Positions 1 through 7,652 of a stretch of 28,835 bases of DNA are shown here, piece by piece. The notes under the pieces were generated by a model, which was given only the letters and a program-made list of their open reading frames with translations, had not been told where the DNA came from and ran no database searches. The position numbers were made by a program, and so were the translations under genes. Origin of the DNA: a virus; the IMG/VR virus record IMGVR_UViG_3300000385_000021, positions 1 through 28,835 of that record; one strand, 5' to 3'. Position 1 is the stretch's first letter. Every line of letters starts with the position of its first letter.

Positions 1-1
1 A

Positions 2-85
2 AAGAAGTGCCGTAAGTCCACCCTCAAGGACAAGCAGATTGGTCACATCCGTCGCTGGCGAAACCTTTATGGAAGTATGGAGTAA
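2..85 (+). CDS. 3' end of an unidentified gene (partial)
   Basis: An open frame runs in from the left edge and ends at TAA 83-85, encoding only the last 27 residues of a protein. The tail is strongly basic (several Lys and Arg, ending in GSME). It lies 6 nt before the connector gene, where head genes (capsid or a small head protein) usually sit. The fragment is too short to assign a family. Confidence 0.5.
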   Translation, partial: KKCRKSTLKDKQIGHIRRWRNLYGSME

Positions 86-91
86 TACTGA

Positions 92-562
92 ATGTGGTCC
101 TACGATGAGACTTCTCTCGGGACCGACAGTGCCGCAGAGCGATTGAACTCTGTCAGGTGGCTTGTCGGGGATACGGATGTAAATGATCAGCAGGTCCAAG
201 ACGAGGAGATTTCCTTTGCCTTGGATCAAACTGGGTCTAACATCTACTATGCTGCATCTTATGTGGCTAATGCCATTGCGGCAAAGTATTCCCGGCGGGT
301 CACCGTTGATCTTGATGGCGCTCTACAGGCTGAATACTCTGACCTTGCGAAACAATACCGTGTTCTGTCCAGTCAACTGAGGCAAGACGGTCAAAGGTTT
401 TCTGGGACTGCCTTTAATCTTTACGCAGGGGGTATTTCTATCTCGGACATTAACACTAACCGTAAGAACCCTGATAGGCCCCAACCTGCATTTCGTAAAG
501 ACCGTTTTGACAATCCTTACGGTGCTAATCGAGACCCCTCTTACTACGACGGAAATGAATGA
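92..562 (+). CDS. head-tail connector (HK97 gp6-like adaptor)
   Basis: 156-residue protein likely to be the adaptor ring bolted onto the portal, the first layer of the neck. The N-terminal half has the pattern typical of gp6-like connectors: a stretch RLNSVRWLVGDTD near residues 17-29, then an acidic segment with DEEISFAL, then a helix with an alanine-rich core (YAASYVANAIAAKYS). In the family these helices pack around the portal. The start ATG 92 follows the previous stop by 6 nt, and the gene overlaps the next by ATGA. Position just before closure, gp10-like and tail terminator genes supports the call. Family assignment is by pattern, not alignment. Confidence 0.75.
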   Translation: MWSYDETSLGTDSAAERLNSVRWLVGDTDVNDQQVQDEEISFALDQTGSNIYYAASYVANAIAAKYSRRVTVDLDGALQAEYSDLAKQYRVLSSQLRQDGQRFSGTAFNLYAGGISISDINTNRKNPDRPQPAFRKDRFDNPYGANRDPSYYDGNE

Positions 563-924
563 TCTTTCGTGCGGCTGACATTAAATACCTTATCGAAGAC
601 CACGGGAAAGAGGTCACTTATTCCCATGTAGGGTCTGTGGGGTCTTACGTTCCGGGGAGTGGTCTCACGGGAGGTTCCTCCACAGATTACACTGTTGTGG
701 TGTATACCTACAATTACCGTCTTGAGGAAGTGGACGGTGATAGTATCCTCAGAGGAGATAGACGGGCTGCTATGCCTACCAAGGATGTAAATGGGGATAC
801 ACTACCTGAACCTGAACCGGGTGACACTCTTGCTGGTGAAGGGGATGAGGTTACTGTGGTTTCTGTCTCTCAGATCATGTCCGGTCCAGAGGCAGTCTGT
901 TACATACTACAGGTCAGAGAATGA
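559..924 (+). CDS. probable head closure / head-tail joining protein
   Basis: 121-residue protein, beta-rich by composition, with many Val, Tyr, Thr and Gly. The C-terminal part (GDEVTVVSVSQIMSGPEAVCYILQVRE) looks like the beta-barrel end of stopper proteins such as HK97 gp7 or SPP1 gp16, which plug the portal channel after packaging. The order connector, this gene, gp10-like, tail terminator matches the conserved neck order of siphoviruses. Start and stop overlap both neighbours by 4 nt (ATGA), suggesting translational coupling. The middle (residues about 35-50) is Gly/Ser rich. Identification rests mainly on synteny. Confidence 0.6.
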   Translation: MIFRAADIKYLIEDHGKEVTYSHVGSVGSYVPGSGLTGGSSTDYTVVVYTYNYRLEEVDGDSILRGDRRAAMPTKDVNGDTLPEPEPGDTLAGEGDEVTVVSVSQIMSGPEAVCYILQVRE

Positions 925-1376
925 AGCTGAATGTCCAAGTCAACCGTGGCCTAGATGGTAAGTTCCAGAAACTGTCTAACATGCTTGAGGGATACCGAGA
1001 TGAATACCTTGAGCGTATGGGTTTTGAACTTGTAGCTAACTCCCCTTCTGATACCGGAACATACATTACAAACCACAATATCGGAACGTCAGAGGTTTCA
1101 GCTACCCTAGAGCAACAAGGTCAACGTAGACCCCGAGGAACAGGGCCTTTCGATCACCCTAATCACTCACTGTATGTCCAACAAGGCTACGAGAAACTTC
1201 TAGCGGATATTGCAGCCCTCCCAACAGAAACAATGAGAGTGGTATTCTCTAACGCCACAACTTACCAAGATGAGGTTGAGTATGAGCATGGTTACGCTCC
1301 TTATGGCAGGACTTCTAGGGAACACTCTCGTATTGCACAAGAAGCTGCTGAAGCCGTAAAGTCTAGGAATAGGTAA
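921..1376 (+). CDS. HK97 gp10-like neck / tail completion protein
   Basis: 151-residue protein. The segment SPSDTGTYITNHNI (about residues 40-54) resembles the 'PVDTG.L..S' part of HK97-gp10-like proteins. The C-terminal half carries the 'N...Y...VEYEHGYAP' pattern typical of the family (here FSNATTYQDEVEYEHGYAPYGR). Members act at the neck, helping to join tail to head. The gene overlaps the closure gene by 4 nt and its final TAA shares one base with the next ATG (TAATG). Its place directly before the tail terminator is the usual one. Confidence 0.78.
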   Translation: MKLNVQVNRGLDGKFQKLSNMLEGYRDEYLERMGFELVANSPSDTGTYITNHNIGTSEVSATLEQQGQRRPRGTGPFDHPNHSLYVQQGYEKLLADIAALPTETMRVVFSNATTYQDEVEYEHGYAPYGRTSREHSRIAQEAAEAVKSRNR

Positions 1377-1783
1377 TGTCAATCTACAGCGATATTCGGA
1401 CTGCACTAGAGACAAGGCTTTACAACACAAGCAATATCCCTGTTATCGCATGGGAGAATGTTGATTACAGCCCCACGACCGGAACCCCTTTTATTAAGTT
1501 CCAATTCCAACCCACTTCCCGTAGGCCCGCAGTGAGGGGAACCAATCCCCAAATGAGATACCAAGGTCTTGTAACCCTACTTGTCCACCAACCAGAGAAT
1601 GAAGGGCCTATTGACACGGAAGAACTTGTGGATGATCTAGTCAGTCGATTTGATGCCACTACAGACATTTCCTACAATAGTATTTTTGTAAGAATTGAAT
1701 ACACAGAGAGACAAAACTCTTACCTCAGTAAACCTTGGTATGTAACCCCCATCCGTATCGGTTGGTATAGCTACGCACAGTAA
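1376..1783 (+). CDS. tail terminator protein (gpU-like / DUF4128-like)
   Basis: 135-residue protein that would cap the tail tube at its head-proximal end, stop tube growth and offer the docking surface for the neck. It starts with a helix (MSIYSDIRTALETRL), followed by a strand ending in 'PFIKFQFQP', then 'GLVTLLVHQPENEG...DTEELVDDLVSRF', the alpha/beta pattern seen in tail terminators. The end, 'YVTPIRIGWYSYAQ', is a typical last strand. It lies directly before the tail tube gene, as in lambda and HK97. The start overlaps the previous stop as TAATG. Confidence 0.72.
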   Translation: MSIYSDIRTALETRLYNTSNIPVIAWENVDYSPTTGTPFIKFQFQPTSRRPAVRGTNPQMRYQGLVTLLVHQPENEGPIDTEELVDDLVSRFDATTDISYNSIFVRIEYTERQNSYLSKPWYVTPIRIGWYSYAQ

Positions 1784-1795
1784 AGGAGGCCATAA

Positions 1796-2731
1796 ATGGC
1801 ATTTTCTCAGGGCAGTCGTTCCCGTCTATCCTTCATTGAAGAAACTACCTTTGGGACTACTCCCTCTGGTGACTTCACTAATATCCCGTTTAATACACAT
1901 AGCCTGAACCTCACAAAAGAGCGTGTCTCGGGTAATGAAATCCAGCCTGACCGTATGCTTCGTGTGGACCGTCACGGCAACCGCCAAGTGGGTGGTGATA
2001 TTGTAGTTGACCTTCGGGCCACTGACTTTGATGCTTTCCTTGAGTCGGTAATGCTCTCGACTTGGCAGACTTCTACTGGAACCCCGGATGAACTCAAGGT
2101 TGGCACCACCCCGAAGTATTTTTCCATTGAGGATTTTGCAGCCGATATTGACCAAGCACGTCTCTTTACCGGATGCACCATGTCTTCGATGAACATTTCC
2201 ATTGCCCCTAACCAGATGGTCACGTCTACTTTTGGTGTTGTGGGTAAGGACATGACTATCTCTCAGACGGAAAAGACCGTTGCATCTTCCACGGTGAATA
2301 ACCCGTTTGATAGTTACTCCGGTGATGTTCAGATTGCAGACACGGGCGGTAGCCTTAGTGCTATTACATCCATCACTGCTGTTGACTTCACTCTTGACAA
2401 TTCCTTCTCTCCGACTTTCGTGGTTGGGGATGATAGTGCACCTCACATTCTTGCTGAAATGGCTTCTGTCGAGGGGACGTTCTCTGCTTACTTTGAGGAT
2501 GCTTCCCTGATTGAGCGTTTCATCAATGAGACTGAGACCCAACTTTCTGTTTCTGTAAATGATCCCTCGGGCGTGAATGAGTATGAGTTCTTGTTCCCCC
2601 GTATTAAGATCAATGGCGCAGATGTTCCGGTTGGTGGGACTGGCCCTCGGATTGTTGAACTTCCGTTTGTGGCCCTCTACGATGACACGAATGAAAGTAA
2701 CCTCGTGATCTACCGCCCGGACAGCACTTAA
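1796..2731 (+). CDS. major tail tube protein
   Basis: 311-residue protein that would polymerise in rings around the tape measure to form the tail tube. The N-terminus (FSQGSRSRLSFIEETTFGTTP) and the later 'QVGGDIVVDLRATDFDAFLESVM' segment follow the pattern of siphovirus tail tube proteins with a repeated beta-sandwich. At 311 residues it is longer than a single-domain tube protein, consistent with two tandem tube folds. The ribosome site is close to ideal (AAGGAGG at 1783-1789, 6 nt before ATG), as expected for a very abundant protein. A structured noncoding gap follows. The 320-residue antisense reading frame here is a shadow. Confidence 0.8.
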   Translation: MAFSQGSRSRLSFIEETTFGTTPSGDFTNIPFNTHSLNLTKERVSGNEIQPDRMLRVDRHGNRQVGGDIVVDLRATDFDAFLESVMLSTWQTSTGTPDELKVGTTPKYFSIEDFAADIDQARLFTGCTMSSMNISIAPNQMVTSTFGVVGKDMTISQTEKTVASSTVNNPFDSYSGDVQIADTGGSLSAITSITAVDFTLDNSFSPTFVVGDDSAPHILAEMASVEGTFSAYFEDASLIERFINETETQLSVSVNDPSGVNEYEFLFPRIKINGADVPVGGTGPRIVELPFVALYDDTNESNLVIYRPDST

Positions 2732-2837
2732 GTTCTCTACGGAGGACTGGCGGAGGGAGTTGGTAGTCGGGGCTGATTCCCTCCGCACTTAAACACAAAC
2801 CCCGACAATCAATTAAACCCGATAGGAGATACCCGAC
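2732..2837 (+). promoter_or_regulatory. structured leader between tail tube and chaperone genes (H-type pseudoknot)
   Basis: This 106-nt gap is unusual in a genome with almost no spacing. Stem 1 pairs GCGGAGGGA (2750-2758) with TCCCTCCGC (2778-2786), 9 perfect pairs. Stem 2 pairs GTCGGGG (2766-2772), inside the loop of stem 1, with CCCCGAC (2800-2806), 7 perfect pairs. This is an H-type pseudoknot with an A-rich third loop of 13 nt (2787-2799). The same GTCGGG can instead pair with CCCGAC at 2832-2837, directly before the ATG at 2838 and just after the ribosome site AGGAG (2824-2828). There is no T-run, so it is not a classical terminator. Pairing is seen; a regulatory role is inferred. Confidence 0.7.
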
Positions 2838-3218
2838 ATGGCTGACCTTAAAGCATATACCCCTGAAAGTGATACGATTACTGTAACCCTGCCTATTGAG
2901 AATGACGATGGTAGCCCTATGACCATTGAGGTCTATGCACCTTACAGCAAGGAATACAAGGCTCTCGTCCACAAGCAGGCCAATGAACGTATCAAAAAGA
3001 TGAATAACAATAAGAAGCAATACCCTTCGGTTGAGGAACTTGAGAAGTCTCAGCTTGATCTGTATGTGGGTATTACGAAATCTTGGAACATTACTTACGA
3101 CGAAGAGCAACCCAAGTTTTCTGAGGCTAAGGCCCGTGAGATTTACACTACCGTATTCTGGATCAAAGACAAGATTGAGGAGGCGCTTCAAGAGTCCACG
3201 GATTTTATGAACTTCTGA
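2838..3218 (+). CDS. tail assembly chaperone, short form (lambda gpG-like)
   Basis: 126-residue acidic/basic helical protein with no membrane segment. It sits between tail tube and tape measure genes, where siphoviruses encode the chaperones that coat the tape measure during tail assembly. It begins with a beta-rich part ('TITVTLPIENDDGSPMTIEVY') followed by long charged helices rich in Lys and Glu. The ribosome site ATAGGAGAT lies 8-9 nt before the ATG. Near its 3' end a TTTT site allows a -1 shift into the next frame, giving a longer gpGT-like product. Family is inferred from position, size and the frameshift arrangement. Confidence 0.72.
   Translation: MADLKAYTPESDTITVTLPIENDDGSPMTIEVYAPYSKEYKALVHKQANERIKKMNNNKKQYPSVEELEKSQLDLYVGITKSWNITYDEEQPKFSEAKAREIYTTVFWIKDKIEEALQESTDFMNF
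3203..3209 (+). promoter_or_regulatory. candidate -1 ribosomal frameshift site
   Basis: The sequence T-TTT-ATG at 3203-3209 lies four codons before the stop of the short chaperone. A peptidyl tRNA-Phe on TTT (3204-3206) can re-pair with TTT at 3203-3205, after which the ribosome reads TAT GAA CTT CTG in the -1 frame. That frame is open from 3179 to 3556. A purine-rich GAGGAGG stretch (3177-3183) upstream could act as an internal Shine-Dalgarno stimulator, though at about 20 nt it is farther than usual. The site is not a classic XXXYYYZ heptamer. Confidence 0.5.
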
Positions 3219-3556
3219 TCTGTCAGTTGGAGGAGTTTGGGGGATGGAACTTCAAGCTCTCTAAGGCGGATCAGAATGGTGTAACAGAAAGAGAACACTT
3301 AGAGCAAGTAGAAAGGCAGACTGGTAGGACACCTGAACCCCTAATCGGACCGGATTTTCCGCAGGAGTTGTCTTACATATGGTCTGCCTTCATTCATTTA
3401 AGTAACGCTCGATCTGTAGGCTTCAGTGGACCTAATCCTCTATCCTATCAAGAGATCAAGGCATGGATGGAACTGACCGAGACTAACCTTAAGCCTTGGG
3501 AAGTAGAAGCAATAAAGCGCCTAGACAATGTTTACATGAAGGTAATAAATGGCTGA
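3206..3556 (+). CDS. tail assembly chaperone extension (lambda gpT-like), made by -1 frameshift
   Basis: This open frame continues the chaperone in the -1 frame. Residues before any start codon already look like protein (YELLICQLEEFGGWNF), a hydrophobic helix typical of the second half of chaperone fusions. The only early start is TTG at 3227, with no ribosome site upstream. I therefore favour a frameshift fusion of about 239 residues over separate initiation. The C-terminal part ('PLSYQEIKAWMELTETNLKPWEVEAIKRLDNVYMK') resembles the segment in chaperone T-domains that precedes the tape measure. Its TGA (3554-3556) overlaps a small frame starting at ATG 3549. Confidence 0.65.
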   Translation, partial: YELLICQLEEFGGWNFKLSKADQNGVTEREHLEQVERQTGRTPEPLIGPDFPQELSYIWSAFIHLSNARSVGFSGPNPLSYQEIKAWMELTETNLKPWEVEAIKRLDNVYMKVING

Positions 3557-3641
3557 CCTTAAACTTACGGTTGATACCTCGGATGTGATTAAAGGTGTTC
3601 AGTCGTCAGCCAATTACAAGAAGAAAGTTGTTAGGAAGTAA
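3549..3641 (+). pseudogene. short duplicate of the tape measure N-terminus
   Basis: A 30-residue frame opens at ATG 3549 and stops at TAA 3639-3641, immediately before the tape measure ATG at 3642. Its first nine residues, MADLKLTVD, match the tape measure's own MSDLRLTVD at seven of nine positions with the rest conservative. It then runs TSDVIKGVQSS and ends in a basic tail (NYKKKVVRK). It looks like the leftover start of another tape measure allele, cut off by a frame break. It could also be a translated leader peptide. Overlap with the chaperone stop means ribosomes would reach it. Confidence 0.6.
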
Positions 3642-5990
3642 ATGTCTGACCTAAGGCTCACAGTTGATGTAACCGAGTTCAAATCTGCTGATGCTACAAT
3701 TAAGCAGGCAAGACGGACTCTAGACAACTTTAAAGATGCTGCTCGTGATGGAAGTTCCGCCTTGGGTTTGGCCCGAGCGGTAAGAAAGACTGAGAATGAC
3801 ATCCGAGAACTTGTCAGGGCTAAGAGAGATGGTGTTATTGGGGCCAACCTCTATGAAAAGGGGCTACTTGAACTCAAGCGTCAATATGAATCTCTCGGTT
3901 ACTCTTCTCAAAAAGCAACTGCTCAAGTCCGTAGGTTTGCAAATCAAGCAGAACAACAAGCTATTGCTCAGACCCAAATGAGGACTGCTAGTGTAGGTAA
4001 CACCCGGTCGATGAACAGCCTCGGGGTTGCCATGCAGCAATCCGGTTATCAGATCGGTGACTTCTTGGTTCAGGTTCAATCGGGGACTAATGCCTTTGTG
4101 GCCTTCGGTCAACAGGCTACTCAGCTTGTGGGTATTCTTCCCGAGCTTGCTAAGAACACTAGAATTAGTCAGACCGCACTTATTGGTATATCCTCTGCAC
4201 TAGGAATTGTAATTCCGCTTGCTACAGCCCTAATTGGGGCGTATATGAGAACTCGTGAGGAGGCAGAAGATGCTGCTAGTGCCACGGAAACCTTTAGTTC
4301 TGCTGTTGACGATTACTCTCAGGCAACTGAAAATGCAATCAAGTCTTCAAAAGAGCTTTCGGAGGAATATGGAAGTCAAGCTGAGGCAATGGAGCGGCTT
4401 TTTAAGCAACAACGTCGCCTTGCTGAAATTGAAGCCCGCCGTGCTGCTAGTGATGCCCTAAATGTTGGATTGACTATTGAAGATGAAGCTGTCCGTCAGT
4501 TTGTATCTAGTGTAGATATTATTGAAGCTAACTATGAACGTCTCTTTAGAGCACTTGAGGAAGGCTTGGAGCCTCGTCGGAGAGACAGAGGTATAGGTCT
4601 GTTTATTACACAAACCCGAGAACTGGCGGAACTGCTAAACCTCACCGAACAAGGCGCTCTAGATTATGCTGTAGCCTTGTCTCAGGCACAAGAGGCCGCT
4701 GCCTCTGGTGATACAGAACGGATGGCAAATGCTGTCCAAAATCTGTATAATACTCTAAACGATGCTCTTATCCCCGGTGCTGAACTCTCTGACCAAATGG
4801 TTGAGTATCTAAACAAACTCAATGAGGGAGAAATAACCCTTCGGGAGTTTATCGATTTACAAGAGACTAATGCTGACACTATTTCTGATTCCGCAGATGA
4901 GGCAAATAGACTTGCTGATGCTTTCCTAAGGGCTGCTAATAACGCCATTAATATGCAAAGGGCACTAAATTCCCTTTCTACCCCTTTTGAATCTGCTATG
5001 GAAGAGTTGGAGTTTGAAGTCTCTCTTGCAGGAATGGGTGAAGCGGAGAAGTTGGTTGCTACAAGAGTTCGTCGCCTTAGGGAGAGGATGGAAAGTGAGT
5101 CGGAACAAGTCTTCGGATTTGATTATGGTCTCACTAAACAACAGCAACAGCAACTTGCTCAATTTGAAAGTGCATTAAGGGAGAATGTTTCTGCCCTGAT
5201 TAGTGACACTTCCGGTGGCGGAGGTGGTGGTGGTTCTGATGTTATGACCCTCACCGAAGCCCAAAGAGCCATTGACGAGATGACTGCCTCCTACAATGAG
5301 CAAGCCGCTATCGCACTAAAGGTTGCAGACGCAAAGGCTAAGATTAACGAAATCACAAGTCTCTATCCCGGTCTTGAGGATGAGGCCAATAGGGCACTTC
5401 AAGGTTACATTGAATCCCTCAGGGAAAGCGACAGCGTGATGGACAAGTTTGTAAACGACTCTGCTGCCCAAATGTCTGATGCCTTTATGTCCATCATTGA
5501 CGGCAGTAAGTCTGCAAGTGATGCCTTCAGTAACATGGCTCAAGCAATCCTTCGTCAAGCTGTCGAGTTGGCTGTAATCAACCCCATCATGAACAATCTC
5601 TTCGGTGGATTTGGTGGGTTTAATCCTCTGCCCACGTTGTTCAATGCCAACGGTAATGCCTTTGAGAACGGTAAGGTCACTCCCTTCGCTGATGGTGGTG
5701 TTGTAAACTCCCCCACTATTTTCCCAATGGCTAATGGTGCTGGTCTTATGGGTGAAGCTGGCCCTGAGGCTATCATGCCCCTTAAACGTAACGCTCAAGG
5801 TAAGTTGGGTGTTGAGGCTAGTGGACAGCAACCCGTGACAGTTGAGAATCACTTCCATATTTCCGCCAACGGTGATGAGAGTGTCAAGAGGATTATCAGT
5901 CAAGAGGCTCCTAAGATTGCCCAACTCACCCAAAGGCAAATCCTTGACCAACGTAGTCGTGGCGGTGCCTTCAAGAAAACCTTTGGATAA
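3642..5990 (+). CDS. tail tape measure protein
   Basis: 782-residue protein that sets tail length and leaves the tail with the DNA. The first 400 residues are Gln/Ala/Glu-rich coiled-coil helices. A hydrophobic block at about residues 150-205 (GISSALGIVIPLATALIGAY) is likely the membrane-active segment found in this family. A glycine run (about seven Gly) lies near residue 525. The end has the widespread tape measure signature FADGGVVNSPTIFPMANGAGLMGEAGPEAIMPL (quoted here as FADGGVV ... GEAGPEAIMPL). Using the usual 1.5 angstrom per residue, the tail would be roughly 115-120 nm long. The start is ATG 3642 directly after a stop at 3639. Confidence 0.9.
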   Translation: MSDLRLTVDVTEFKSADATIKQARRTLDNFKDAARDGSSALGLARAVRKTENDIRELVRAKRDGVIGANLYEKGLLELKRQYESLGYSSQKATAQVRRFANQAEQQAIAQTQMRTASVGNTRSMNSLGVAMQQSGYQIGDFLVQVQSGTNAFVAFGQQATQLVGILPELAKNTRISQTALIGISSALGIVIPLATALIGAYMRTREEAEDAASATETFSSAVDDYSQATENAIKSSKELSEEYGSQAEAMERLFKQQRRLAEIEARRAASDALNVGLTIEDEAVRQFVSSVDIIEANYERLFRALEEGLEPRRRDRGIGLFITQTRELAELLNLTEQGALDYAVALSQAQEAAASGDTERMANAVQNLYNTLNDALIPGAELSDQMVEYLNKLNEGEITLREFIDLQETNADTISDSADEANRLADAFLRAANNAINMQRALNSLSTPFESAMEELEFEVSLAGMGEAEKLVATRVRRLRERMESESEQVFGFDYGLTKQQQQQLAQFESALRENVSALISDTSGGGGGGGSDVMTLTEAQRAIDEMTASYNEQAAIALKVADAKAKINEITSLYPGLEDEANRALQGYIESLRESDSVMDKFVNDSAAQMSDAFMSIIDGSKSASDAFSNMAQAILRQAVELAVINPIMNNLFGGFGGFNPLPTLFNANGNAFENGKVTPFADGGVVNSPTIFPMANGAGLMGEAGPEAIMPLKRNAQGKLGVEASGQQPVTVENHFHISANGDESVKRIISQEAPKIAQLTQRQILDQRSRGGAFKKTFG

Positions 5991-5993
5991 TAC

Positions 5994-6581
5994 ATGGCCC
6001 TTACATACCCTTTGAATACCCCGACAACTATTGGTATCGAGAGTATTGAACTCCGTGCCATTAATGCTGTGGCTACATCCCAATCTCCGTTTACATACAA
6101 ACAACAGATCATCTCTCACCAAGGGCAAAGATGGGAGGCTTCTGTCAGTGTCCCCAGCACTCGTAGAGACCTTGCAGCCGATTGGAAAGCCTTTCTGACA
6201 GCCCTAAAAGGTCAAACTGGGACATTCCTCTTGGGAGACCCCGATTATGCCACTCCACGAGGGGATGTATCTTCTTGCACCTTGAGTGGTAATGCAGGGG
6301 ATGAGAGTGTTGGTGTAACTATGACGGGAAGTCTCAGGGCTGGTGACTATATCCAAATTGGGTCTGGCTCTACAGCTAAACTCCACCAAGTATTACAAGA
6401 CCAAACAGGAGATGGAACCCTAGAGATTTGGCCTAAACTGAGGGCTGATTACACTGATGAAACTGTGGTGTTCAATAGTCCCAAAGGTCTGTTCCGCCTT
6501 AAGGGTAACTCTAACTCTTGGCAGATCAACAGTTCTAGTTTCTACTCCATTTCCTTCGAGTGTGTTGAGGTGATTACCTGA
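5994..6581 (+). CDS. minor tail / distal tail-like protein
   Basis: 195-residue protein directly after the tape measure, in the position of the distal tail or gpM-like protein that forms the first ring of the tail tip. The recognisable stretch is SHQGQRWEASVSVPSTRRD followed by 'W.AFLTALKGQTGTFLLGDP', seen in many phage tail-tip proteins of this size. The end ('YSISFECVEVIT') looks like the last beta strand. Spacing is 3 nt from the previous stop, with a 1-nt overlap with the next gene (TGATG). Function follows from position. Confidence 0.6.
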   Translation: MALTYPLNTPTTIGIESIELRAINAVATSQSPFTYKQQIISHQGQRWEASVSVPSTRRDLAADWKAFLTALKGQTGTFLLGDPDYATPRGDVSSCTLSGNAGDESVGVTMTGSLRAGDYIQIGSGSTAKLHQVLQDQTGDGTLEIWPKLRADYTDETVVFNSPKGLFRLKGNSNSWQINSSSFYSISFECVEVIT

Positions 6582-7210
6582 TGGCACAGAGAGATATTTC
6601 TACGTCGGTTTTGGGTTCTCTTGAGGAAGGTGTTGTCTACCCCTTCTTTACTGTTGAACTCCTCTTTGACAGTGCTCCGATTAGACTTTGGACTGGCAGT
6701 GGAACACTGGTTTTTGGTGGTGACTCCTACATTGGGACCGGAACACTACTAGACATTTCTTCTGTAGAGGAAACCTCTGAGATGGCTGTCAAGGGGGCCA
6801 CTATTACTCTTACCGGAATGAACTCGGAAGTAATTTCGCTGGCCCTTCAATCCCCCTACCAAGGTCGTATCTGTAACATCTCTTTTGGTATGTTTGCTAC
6901 GGGGGAACTTCTTAAGGAAGATGGAGCCTATATCCTACTTGAAGACGGAAGCACTATTGGACTTGAGACACAAGAGACAGGTCTGACCCAAATCTTCTCT
7001 GGTTACATGGACCAAATGAACATCTCTGAAGGCCCTGAGTTTGGAACCATTGAACTTAAGGTAGAGAATAAGCTGATTGACCTTGAGAGACAGAGGGTCC
7101 GCAGGTTCACAAACCAGTTTCAGAAGTCCCTTTATCCGAATGACCGTGGTCTAGAGTTTGTGGAGAACATTCAAGACAAAGAAATCGTTTGGGGTCGAAG
7201 TGTCAATTAA
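6581..7210 (+). CDS. minor tail protein, tail-tip hub-like (DUF2163-like region)
   Basis: 209-residue beta-rich protein. The opening 'VEEGVVYPFFTVELLFDSAPIRLWTG' type of pattern, the later 'TITLTGMNSEVISLAL', and the end (YPNDRGLEFVENIQDKEIVWG) follow hub or baseplate proteins such as those encoded after the distal tail protein in gene transfer agents and many siphophages. Such proteins connect the tube to the central fibre. It overlaps the next gene's probable GTG start (7200) by 11 nt. Confidence is moderate for tail-tip role, lower for the exact family. Confidence 0.6.
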   Translation: MAQRDISTSVLGSLEEGVVYPFFTVELLFDSAPIRLWTGSGTLVFGGDSYIGTGTLLDISSVEETSEMAVKGATITLTGMNSEVISLALQSPYQGRICNISFGMFATGELLKEDGAYILLEDGSTIGLETQETGLTQIFSGYMDQMNISEGPEFGTIELKVENKLIDLERQRVRRFTNQFQKSLYPNDRGLEFVENIQDKEIVWGRSVN

Positions 7211-7652
7211 GTATCAACAAGAGTTTCTAGACAGCATCCAAGATGAGGTTCTACCCCTTATCGAGAGACACTTTGATGAGGTATATCCCGCTAGAGATAC
7301 CTTTGACCTTGACATGGATTGGGATACCTACCGCTCTCTTGAAAGTGTTAATCTACTGAAGATTTTTACAGCTAGGGACGAAGACAAACTTGTAGGGTAT
7401 CTTTGGGTTGTAATCGCCCCCAATCTTTGTTCCAAAGGTAACTTTATTCCTTCGGAGGATGGTCTTTACGTTGAACCTAAATACCGTGGTCTGACTGTTG
7501 CCAGAAGGTTGATCCAGTTTGGGGAGAAGTGCCTTAAGGAAGACGGTTACGAAGTTCTTTGTATTACCGGGACAGAAGAGAAGCCCATAGACAAGTTTGT
7601 TGAGCGTATGGGTTACAAGAAGATCGAGACTAGGTTTAAGAAGGTTCTCTAA
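7200..7652 (+). CDS. GNAT-family N-acetyltransferase
   Basis: 150-residue protein likely to transfer an acetyl group from acetyl-CoA to an unknown substrate. The acetyl-CoA binding motif is visible as 'GLYVEPKYRGLTVARRLIQFGEKCLKE', with the R/Q-x-x-G-x-A/G core read as YRGLTVAR. The following 'GYEVLCITGTEE...FVERMGYKKIETRF' is the typical last part of the GNAT fold. I chose GTG 7200, where the protein begins SIKYQQEFLDSIQDEVLPL; an ATG at 7158 would overlap the upstream gene by 53 nt. It sits between tail-tip genes, in the slot where lambda-like tails carry a NlpC/P60 peptidase. The target could be a tail protein or a host protein. Confidence 0.78.
   Translation: MSIKYQQEFLDSIQDEVLPLIERHFDEVYPARDTFDLDMDWDTYRSLESVNLLKIFTARDEDKLVGYLWVVIAPNLCSKGNFIPSEDGLYVEPKYRGLTVARRLIQFGEKCLKEDGYEVLCITGTEEKPIDKFVERMGYKKIETRFKKVL

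Noticed and set aside
1826-2788. 320-codon open frame on the minus strand across the tail tube gene
   Set aside because: It is antisense to a gene with a strong ribosome site and clear family pattern, lacks its own ribosome site, and its protein is low in sensible patterning.
2750-2806. Rho-independent terminator after the tail tube gene
   Set aside because: Strong stems but no following T-run, and the pairing order is that of a pseudoknot; readthrough to the chaperone would be needed anyway.
5316-6128. 270-codon minus-strand frame across the tape measure end
   Set aside because: Antisense shadow of the tape measure and the following tail gene; no ribosome site and no family pattern.
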